Notes under the pieces: generated by a model
The model's database searches: none
What the model saw: the letters and a program-made list of their open reading frames with translations, nothing else
Told to the model about the DNA's origin: nothing
Shown: in pieces, positions 1 to 5,017 of the stretch
How the letters are laid out: each line of letters opens with the position of its first letter
Position numbering within the stretch: the first letter of the stretch is position 1
Translations under genes and position numbers: made by a program
Assembly: GCA_910577665.1 (NCBI GenBank)
Contig: CAJTOJ010000060.1
Span: 1-8,465, forward strand
Length of the DNA stretch: 8,465 nt
Origin: an uncultured Acetatifactor sp.
GTDB lineage: Bacteria; Bacillota; Clostridia; Lachnospirales; Lachnospiraceae
Direction: 5' to 3'

Positions 1-23
1 TTTCGCGTTTTGTGTGCATTCTC

Positions 24-55
24 GTAACAGTTCAGCGTCCTGTCTGAACTGTTAC
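24..55. repeat. Perfect 12-bp inverted repeat (hairpin)
   Basis: The arms GTAACAGTTCAG (24-35) and CTGAACTGTTAC (44-55) are exact reverse complements around an 8-base loop. No T-run follows on either strand, so an intrinsic terminator is unlikely. It stands alone in a stretch without genes. It could be a dispersed palindromic (REP-like) repeat, the folded end of an element or RNA lying mostly outside the window, or a protein binding site. The sequence alone does not decide. Confidence 0.6.
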
Positions 56-249
56 ACTCGTTGTGCTACTTAAATGGTTACTGCATAAATTATTACCTTA
101 AGTATTTGCGGCGAACTGACTGCCACAGATTCTAAAAAACATGCTATTCTTTTGTCATTAAGTTAACCTGTTGTACTGATTGATTGTTGATGCAGAAAAA
201 CTTCAACACTATATGTTATCCTGTAGTTGTACACGACTACAGACTATGA
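56..249. other. AT-rich stretch with no recognisable gene
   Basis: I see no convincing coding region on either strand here. Open frames are short and resemble no family I know. The only structure is a small inverted repeat at 221-242, where CTGTAGTTG and CGACTACAG pair (one G-U) around the loop TACA. It lies just upstream of an AAAGGAGG motif at 249-256. Confidence 0.5.
221..242. repeat. Short inverted repeat upstream of the ATPase fragment
   Basis: CTGTAGTTG (221-229) pairs with CGACTACAG (234-242) around a 4-base loop, with one G-U pair. A Shine-Dalgarno-like AAAGGAGG (249-256) and an ATG at 266 follow, but that ATG frame stops after two codons. The hairpin may be an operator or element end, or may be chance. 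Confidence 0.35.
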
Positions 250-462
250 AAGGAGGCACAAGTCCATGCCCTGATTACGCTGGATTATTTTGGTATGCAT
301 ATCCTGTTGAATACCCACAGTCCCTATTTCCTACGGGCTATCCAGGTATATTCTGCCAAATATGCAACGGGAGACAAACGCAACTATTATTTGTCAGAAA
401 TAGCAGACAACGGATTCGCCTATATTCGCGATGTCACAGATGAGATCAATAAAATCATTGAA
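250..462 (+). pseudogene. Fragment of an AAA/ABC-type ATPase (C-terminal region)
   Basis: In the frame that includes the ATG at 295, the translation carries the block MHILLNTHSPYFLRAIQVYS, followed by a stretch with NYYLSEIADNGFAYI and IRDVTDEINKI. This is the pattern of the C-terminal part of predicted AAA ATPases of the OLD/DUF3696-like group, where 'NTHSPYFL' lies at the D-loop/H-motif end of the nucleotide-binding domain. The Walker A, Walker B and signature regions should lie several hundred residues upstream, but the frame is closed by a stop at 247-249 and no such motifs appear in positions 1-246. The recognisable part also ends abruptly near 462, where a hairpin begins. It is therefore a remnant of roughly 70 codons lacking both ends, and a functional protein is unlikely. 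The family assignment rests on this one block; the exact subfamily is uncertain. Confidence 0.6.
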
Positions 463-506
463 GAAAGCCCTATCCTTGGCGTAAATGGCAGGGATAGGGC
501 TTTCTT
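461..506. terminator. Bidirectional intrinsic terminator-like hairpin
   Basis: AAGAAAGCCCTATCC (461-475) and GGATAGGGCTTTCTT (492-506) form a perfect 15-bp stem with a 16-base loop. Read leftward, it lies 13 bases past the stop of the M24 remnant and ends in a T-rich arm, so it fits the end of the leftward gene cluster. The rightward reading also ends TTTCTT. The 10-mer GATAGGGCTT is repeated directly after the stem (493-502 and 507-516), a partial tandem copy. The loop is longer than in a typical terminator. Confidence 0.6.
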
Positions 507-518
507 GATAGGGCTTAC

Positions 519-921
519 CTATTTCCAGTTCTTCTGCATGGTATCCTCAATCTCTTCCACTGTCCTGGGCGTCATGGCGGATAAATTCTCACACCCCGTC
601 TCTGTCACCAGGCAGTTGTCCTCCAGCCTGAATCCGATACCCCATTCCTCATGATAGATACCGATATCCACACAGAACACCATGCCTGGTGCAATCACCC
701 CGGGAACTTCCACCACATCATGGACATCAAACCCTACATGGTGGGCACCTCCGTGCCACATATAGGTACCGATGTTTTCCGTTTTATCTAGCACCCCTGC
801 CTCCACCAGCAGATTTGCATTATACCTCCTGGCCTGTGCATCCACCAAGCACCAGAAGGGAATTGTTCTCCATCTTCTGGTAGAATCGCTGTCTGTTTTT
901 CAGATAAAACTCCTGATTCAT
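519..921 (-). pseudogene. Internally deleted M24 metallopeptidase (aminopeptidase P type)
   Basis: The intact family hydrolyses Xaa-Pro N-terminal bonds with a two-metal centre. Here an ATG at 919-921, with a purine-rich AGGAAAG upstream, opens a 33-codon frame (820-921) whose first 25 residues, from MNQEFYLKNRQ to NNSLLVL, look like the start of an AMP_N domain. The sequence then jumps, near 843-850, to the C-terminal part of the catalytic domain in another frame (about 108 residues down to the TAG at 519). That part contains the His-bearing motif WHGGAHHVGFDVHD, then MVFCVDIGIY, then GIGFRLEDNCLVTETGCENL. About two thirds of a normal protein of roughly 400 residues is missing, including the region with the two conserved Asp metal ligands. 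The usual Glu of the 'EPGIY' motif reads Asp. The C-terminal piece could only be made from a TTG at 848, and would lack an active site. It is the last gene of the leftward cluster, 83 bases after the MATE stop. Confidence 0.8.
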
Positions 922-1004
922 ATAGATACCCCGCTTTCCTACTGCAAATTCCGTTTTGTCACTGGCTCCATTGTACTGCAATCACTTTCCTAATGGAACA
1001 GACT

Positions 1005-2453
1005 CTATTCCTGGCCTTTCTCTGCCTTCCTGCGCATCATCTGCCAGGCTGTACAGAAAAACATGGTCACCGTGGTACATACCGCCAGGGTATCTGACAC
1101 TGGTTCTGCCAGAAACACCGCGAATACCTTGTCCTGGAAGAAATTCGGCAGGATATAGATCATGGGGATCAGCAGGATCAACTTCCGCAGGGCCGCCAGG
1201 AACAGAGAATGCACCGCTTTACCCAGGGCCACAAAGGTCTGCTGACAGGCGATCTGTGCTCCGAAGATGCAAGAAGCTGCCATGTAAATCCGCATGGCCC
1301 ACTGGGTGTATTCCACGGTGGCTGCATCTGAGGAGAACACCCTGGCCAGCACGCCTGGGAGCAGCATAGACAACCCCCACACCAGGAAAGAATATCCCAG
1401 GCAGCATGTCAAAGTCATCAGAAAGGCCTTCCGCACGCGCTCCATGTTTCCCGCACCGTAATTAAAGCTCACAATTGGTTGCATTCCCTGGGACAGGCCC
1501 TGGAGGGGCATCATGGAGAACTGCATGACGCTGGCCAGAATGGTCATGGCACCCACCGCAATATCCCCTCCGTATCTCTGCAGGGAGGTGTTGAAGCATA
1601 CGGACAACAGGCTCTCTGTGGACTGCATGATAAACGGGGAGATGCCCAGGGCAAGCACAGGTCCCATGATGCCCGGCACAAATCCCAGGTTCTTTTTCCT
1701 GATAGAAAGCAATGTCTTCTTCCCTGTGAGGAAACGGACCACCCAGAAGGCCGATACCGCCTGGGACAGCACCGTGGCCAGGGCAGCACCCCGGACCCCC
1801 ATGCCGAACCCAAAAATGAAGATGGGATCCAGCACAATGTTCAGTCCCGCTCCGATCATCACTGTCCGCATACCGATGCCGGCAAACCCCTGGGAGGTGA
1901 TAAAGGCATTCAGACCTGTGGTAAACATCACACAGATGCTGCCGCACACATAGATTTTCAGATAAGGGAGGCCATAGACAATGGTGTCCTCACTGGCACC
2001 GAAAGCGTATAGAACCGGCTCGGCAAACAGAAAGAATACCACTGTCAGCACCACTGCCAGACATCCCAGGGAGAACACACAGTTTCCCAGAATCCGTTCC
2101 GCCGTCTCATTGTCTCCTTTTCCCATGGCAATGGCCGCCCTGGGTGCCCCGCCGAATCCCACAAGGGCCGCAAAAGCGGCCACCAGGGTGATCACAGGCA
2201 GCGTAACCCCCAGCCCTGTCAAAGCCAGGGATCCCACCCCGGGTATGTGGCCGATATAGATACGGTCCACCATATTGTAGAGCAGGTTTACGATCTGAGC
2301 TGCAATGGCAGGCAGGGCCAGGGATAATAATAGCTTTCCCACTGGCATCACTGCCAGTTTGTTCTGGCTCTCCTGGCTGTTGGGGCCTGCCTGCACCTCT
2401 TGTCCTGTCGGATTCCCTGCATGTATCTGCTTGTTCCCTGTGTCCTGTCCCAT
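1005..2453 (-). CDS. MATE family efflux transporter
   Basis: This 482-residue inner-membrane protein belongs to the multidrug and toxic compound extrusion family, which exports cationic drugs or metabolites in exchange for Na+ or H+. A polar, Gln/Gly/Asn-rich stretch of about 32 residues comes first. About twelve hydrophobic segments in two halves follow, starting at LAVMPVGKLLLSLALPAI. Family marks include NLLYNMVDRIYIG (56-68), the LNIVLDPIFIFGFGMGVRGA block (204-223), and GLSQGMQPIVSFNYGAGN (319-336), which resemble MepA-like clostridial members. The ATG at 2451 is supported by AGAGGTGA a few bases upstream. The N-terminal tail is longer than in many relatives, so a start nearer M36 is possible but has no comparable ribosome binding site. 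It follows mgtE by 158 bases that contain a large palindromic element, and precedes the broken M24 gene. The substrate cannot be read from the sequence. Confidence 0.93.
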   Translation of the reverse strand: MGQDTGNKQIHAGNPTGQEVQAGPNSQESQNKLAVMPVGKLLLSLALPAIAAQIVNLLYNMVDRIYIGHIPGVGSLALTGLGVTLPVITLVAAFAALVGFGGAPRAAIAMGKGDNETAERILGNCVFSLGCLAVVLTVVFFLFAEPVLYAFGASEDTIVYGLPYLKIYVCGSICVMFTTGLNAFITSQGFAGIGMRTVMIGAGLNIVLDPIFIFGFGMGVRGAALATVLSQAVSAFWVVRFLTGKKTLLSIRKKNLGFVPGIMGPVLALGISPFIMQSTESLLSVCFNTSLQRYGGDIAVGAMTILASVMQFSMMPLQGLSQGMQPIVSFNYGAGNMERVRKAFLMTLTCCLGYSFLVWGLSMLLPGVLARVFSSDAATVEYTQWAMRIYMAASCIFGAQIACQQTFVALGKAVHSLFLAALRKLILLIPMIYILPNFFQDKVFAVFLAEPVSDTLAVCTTVTMFFCTAWQMMRRKAEKGQE

Positions 2454-2479
2454 TCTTTCACCTCTGTTACCAAATTAAA

Positions 2480-2597
2480 TTGTTGTGTATGGCCCGCGCC
2501 ATCGCGCCAAACATATTCGCTTGGCTCGCGCTCCCTCAGACCATGTGTACCGCCGGAAACCTGTGCAAGCACAGTTTCCGGACACTCACATGGTCTG
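2480..2597 (-). repeat. Large palindromic intergenic element between mgtE and the MATE gene
   Basis: An outer 11-bp perfect stem, CAGACCATGTG (2537-2547) with CACATGGTCTG (2587-2597), encloses an inner stem. In the inner stem CCGGAAA pairs with TTTCCGG (2553-2581) and CTGTG pairs with CACAG around a CAAG tetraloop. On the minus strand this is followed by a second, weaker hairpin, where GCCAA pairs with TTGGC and CGC with GCG around 10 bases. A GC-rich tract with TGGCGC twice comes next (about 2491-2512). No T-run follows the main stem, so it is not a standard terminator. It could be a dispersed palindromic repeat, a non-autonomous mobile element, or a structured leader or processing site in the mgtE-MATE transcript. 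It matches no riboswitch class that I recognise. Confidence 0.6.
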
Positions 2598-2611
2598 GCC
2601 AAGCTGTTGCA

Positions 2612-3961
2612 TCATATCTTCAGAACCATGGTTGCCACCCTAAAGTACACCAGAAGGGACAGTGCGTCCACAATGGTGGTGATAAAGGGACTTGCCATCA
2701 CCGCCGGGTCGAATCCCAGCTTCTTAGCCCCGATGGGCAGCAGGCATCCTACCAGCATGGCCATCACCACTGCCGCCACCAGGGTCAGGCATACTGTCAG
2801 TGCCACGTATATTCCCACCCGGTCAAACACCATAAGCTTGGCAAAATTGGCCATTGCCAGGGTGGATCCACACAATATGGCCACCCGCAGCTCCTTCCAC
2901 ACGATCCCCGGCACATCCCGGTAGGTGATCTCACCCAGGGACAGTCCGCGGATAATGGTCACACTGGCCTGGCCTCCGGCATTCCCCCCGGTATCCATCA
3001 GCATAGGGATAAAGGCAATCAGTGCCGCATATACGCTGAGAGCCTCCTCAAAGGAGCTGATGATGGCTCCGGTAAAAGTGGCGGACACCATCAGAAGCAA
3101 CAGCCAGGGAATCCGCTTTTTATAAGTTTCCCCAACTGTTGTCTTCATGTAAGGCTTGTCACTGGGCACAATGGCCGCCATCTTCTCCATGTCCTCCGTG
3201 GTCTCCTCCTCCAGGATATCCACGATATCGTCCACGGTGATGATGCCCACCATCCGATCCTCATTGTCCACCACCGGCATAGCCGTAAAATCATATTTTT
3301 TAAACTGTGCCGCCGCCTGCTCCTGATCCATCAATGTATTGATAGAGATCACATTCTCATGCATGATATCCCGGACCAGGTCATCTCCCTGGCCAAGGAG
3401 CAGGTAGCGCAGAGCCACCGTTCCCACCAGACGTCTGCTGGCATCCAGCACATAACAGATCTCGATGGTCTCACTGGTAAGACCCACCGCGCGGATTCTC
3501 TCTATGGCCTGCTCCACCGTAAAATGCTCTTTCAGCGCCACATACTCTACCGTCATGATGCTTCCGGCAGAGTCCTCCGGATACCTGAGAAGCTGGTTGA
3601 TGGCCTTCCTGGTATCCGGATTTGCATTGGCCAGGAGCCTGTCCACTACATTGGCAGGCATCTCCTCCAGCAGATCCACGGCATCATCTGCCATCAGATT
3701 GTCTATGACACTTCCCGCTTCCCGCTCAGACAGGGAGCTGATGATCATCTGCTGGCTGTCCACCTCCAGATAAGAAAACACATCTGCTGCCAGGTCCTTA
3801 GGCAGAATCCGGTATATCTTCAGGATCTCTTCTTCCTCCAGCTCTTCCATCAAGGCAGCAATGTCCGCTTCGTTCAATTCCGCCAGAAGCTGGCGGAGCC
3901 TGGTGTACTGCTTCGTGTCAAGGAGCTCTCTAAGCTCCTGGGTCTCTTCCATTCTCTTCAT
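2612..3961 (-). CDS. mgtE: Magnesium transporter MgtE
   Basis: MgtE is a dimeric inner-membrane Mg2+ channel whose cytoplasmic domains sense Mg2+ and close the pore when the metal is plentiful. The 449 residues show the full architecture. An acidic superhelical MgtE_N domain (about 5-130) leads to two CBS domains (about 135-195 and 196-255; the second ends MVGIITVDDIVDIL). A linker helix rich in Glu follows, and then the membrane domain (about 285-449) with five predicted helices. The signature PMLMDTGGNAGGQ (319-331) and an Asp in the last helix (D432, in TTIVDALSLLVYF) correspond to the pore region; an Asp at this place binds Mg2+ in the Thermus protein. Length is normal. The ATG at 3959 has GGGGAG about 8 bases upstream; M4 is a less likely alternative. 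The start overlaps a small ORF by 32 bases, suggesting translational coupling. No M-box riboswitch is visible upstream. Confidence 0.97.
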   Translation of the reverse strand: MKRMEETQELRELLDTKQYTRLRQLLAELNEADIAALMEELEEEEILKIYRILPKDLAADVFSYLEVDSQQMIISSLSEREAGSVIDNLMADDAVDLLEEMPANVVDRLLANANPDTRKAINQLLRYPEDSAGSIMTVEYVALKEHFTVEQAIERIRAVGLTSETIEICYVLDASRRLVGTVALRYLLLGQGDDLVRDIMHENVISINTLMDQEQAAAQFKKYDFTAMPVVDNEDRMVGIITVDDIVDILEEETTEDMEKMAAIVPSDKPYMKTTVGETYKKRIPWLLLLMVSATFTGAIISSFEEALSVYAALIAFIPMLMDTGGNAGGQASVTIIRGLSLGEITYRDVPGIVWKELRVAILCGSTLAMANFAKLMVFDRVGIYVALTVCLTLVAAVVMAMLVGCLLPIGAKKLGFDPAVMASPFITTIVDALSLLVYFRVATMVLKI

Positions 3962-4088
3962 AGCATTTCTCCCCGGGAATAAATTCCTTATGCAGTTTTT
4001 TCATGGGGGCATACCCCATTCCAACAGTGACAGAATACGTACTTCGACCAGGAAGGGGATTGTCAGTATTTGACTTCTTGCTCTTCAT
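3930..4088 (-). CDS. Small ORF (52 aa) overlapping the start of mgtE
   Basis: The ATG at 4086-4088 is preceded by AAAGGTGGTGG, a strong ribosome binding site, with a T-rich spacer. The frame runs 52 codons to a TAG at 3930 inside mgtE. The product is basic and polar, begins MKSKKSNTDNPLPGRS, and carries VTVGMGYAPMKKLHKEF near the middle. I do not recognise the family firmly. The VGMGYxP block faintly resembles the start of clostridial CotJA-type spore coat proteins, but the later conserved half of that family is missing. It lies between yigZ (63 bases upstream) and mgtE, and its translation would run through the mgtE ribosome binding site. It may therefore be a small protein, a decayed gene, or a leader peptide that couples mgtE translation. 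No hydrophobic segment is seen. Confidence 0.5.
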   Translation of the reverse strand: MKSKKSNTDNPLPGRSTYSVTVGMGYAPMKKLHKEFIPGEKCYEENGRDPGA

Positions 4089-4151
4089 AAAAAAACCACC
4101 ACCTTTCAAAATGCTATTGTTTCAGAATCACTTGGAACCATACAGGAAAGT

Positions 4152-4790
4152 TCAGCGGGACCCGTCCTTATCCACATAAAAAAGATCCCTAAGTTTCTCG
4201 AAGCAGACTCTGCCGCAGGTTGCATCCACCATCTGCCTGTGCAGGTCTTCCACCTGCTCAGAAGGAAGCAGCAGCCGCAACACCACCCTATCTGTGTAGT
4301 CGCTGGATACCGGCTCGATCCCGGCATTCCCCAGCAGATACAGGATTCTTCCCACTCCATTGTAATCCGTGGTTACCTCCACCTCACTGCCAGGGCGCAT
4401 CCTCCCAATGCTACAGCCTGCCAGTCCTTCCTTCACTGCCTGGGTATACGCCCGCACCAGTCCTCCCGTGCCAAGCAATACCCCGCCAAAATACCGGGTG
4501 ACTACCACTGCCACATTGCGGATCCCCTCTCCTTGCAGTACCTCCAGCATGGGACGTCCGGCCGTACCGCCCGGTTCCCCGTCATCACTGTACCGGGTCA
4601 GCTCTCCCCGCTCCCCCAGCACATAGGCGAAGCAGTTGTGTCTGGCATCCCAATACTTCTTCCGCATCTCCTCTATGAAAGCAGTTGCTTCCCCCTCGTT
4701 CTCACATTTCCTTACAGTGGCAATGAACCGGGACTTTTTCTCTACATATTCTCCCTGTCCCCCTGCCAGCAACACACGATATGCATCCAT
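4152..4790 (-). CDS. yigZ: YigZ/IMPACT family protein (UPF0029, DUF1949)
   Basis: This 212-residue cytoplasmic protein belongs to the widely conserved IMPACT family (YigZ in E. coli, YvyE in Bacillus). The family's molecular role in bacteria is poorly defined; the eukaryotic homologue is a translational regulator. The N-terminal UPF0029 domain (about 15-125) has the hallmark SDDGEPGGTAGRPMLEVL (68-85) and YFGGVLLGTGGLVRAY (100-115). The C-terminal ferredoxin-like DUF1949 domain spans about 135-195. Length is standard. The ATG at 4788 has GTAAGGGAAG immediately upstream, a close but usable spacing, and the residues after it match the usual family start. It is the first gene of the leftward cluster, about 75 bases downstream of a good promoter at 4872-4900. 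No terminator separates it from the small ORF and mgtE. Confidence 0.95.
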   Translation of the reverse strand: MDAYRVLLAGGQGEYVEKKSRFIATVRKCENEGEATAFIEEMRKKYWDARHNCFAYVLGERGELTRYSDDGEPGGTAGRPMLEVLQGEGIRNVAVVVTRYFGGVLLGTGGLVRAYTQAVKEGLAGCSIGRMRPGSEVEVTTDYNGVGRILYLLGNAGIEPVSSDYTDRVVLRLLLPSEQVEDLHRQMVDATCGRVCFEKLRDLFYVDKDGSR

Positions 4791-4871
4791 CTTCCCTTAC
4801 CCTGGAAACACGGCCTGGAAGAAACCATCCTCCTGCACCGCCCTCTCTTTTCCTGATACAGCTCCAGAATA

Positions 4872-4900
4872 ATTCTAGCATAATTTGTCCAAAATGTGAA
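4872..4900 (-). promoter_or_regulatory. Predicted housekeeping promoter for the yigZ-mgtE-MATE cluster
   Basis: Read on the minus strand, TTCACA (4895-4900) is followed after exactly 17 bases by TAGAAT (4872-4877), each one base off the consensus. A TG dinucleotide sits one base before the -10, forming an extended -10. The start of transcription would fall near 4865, about 75 bases before the yigZ ATG. Confidence 0.65.
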
Positions 4901-4927
4901 ACAATTATTAATATAGAAAAGAAAACC

Positions 4928-4956
4928 TTTATTTACATATTGATTTTTGTTATAAT
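4928..4956 (+). promoter_or_regulatory. Predicted housekeeping promoter for the PBP gene
   Basis: A perfect TATAAT (4951-4956) is preceded by TGT, an extended -10. A weak TTTATT -35 lies at 4928-4933, with 17-base spacing. Transcription would start near 4963, leaving a leader of about 55 bases before the ATG at 5018. It is divergent from the yigZ promoter, with the two -10 boxes about 75 bases apart. Confidence 0.65.
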
Positions 4957-5017
4957 AAGTCATATATTGCTTTTAGTTTGTTATTGCATAACTGGTTTTT
5001 ACAGGAAGGTGACTCAC

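Noticed and set aside
519..848. The 109-residue C-terminal M24 frame as a real small gene
   Set aside because: It could start only at a TTG without a good ribosome binding site and lacks most metal ligands. The preceding N-terminal piece in another frame shows that it is a deletion remnant.
922..1004. Possible separate promoter before the M24 remnant (TACAAT-like box on the minus strand)
   Set aside because: A TACAAT with 17-base spacing exists, but the -35 partner matches the consensus at only two positions.
2537..2597. Reading the compound palindrome as an intrinsic terminator for mgtE
   Set aside because: The main stem is not followed by a T-run on the minus strand; the sequence after it is GC-rich.
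2480..3982. Long + strand open frame (about 500 codons) opposite mgtE
   Set aside because: It is antisense to a clear MgtE, is rich in His/Gln/Gly from mirrored codon bias, has no domain, and no suitable ribosome binding site.
4781..5017. N-terminal extension of the PBP frame back to an ATG at 4781
   Set aside because: It would cover both predicted promoters and overlap the yigZ start. The ATG at 5018 has a strong ribosome binding site and begins a normal cytoplasmic tail plus membrane anchor.
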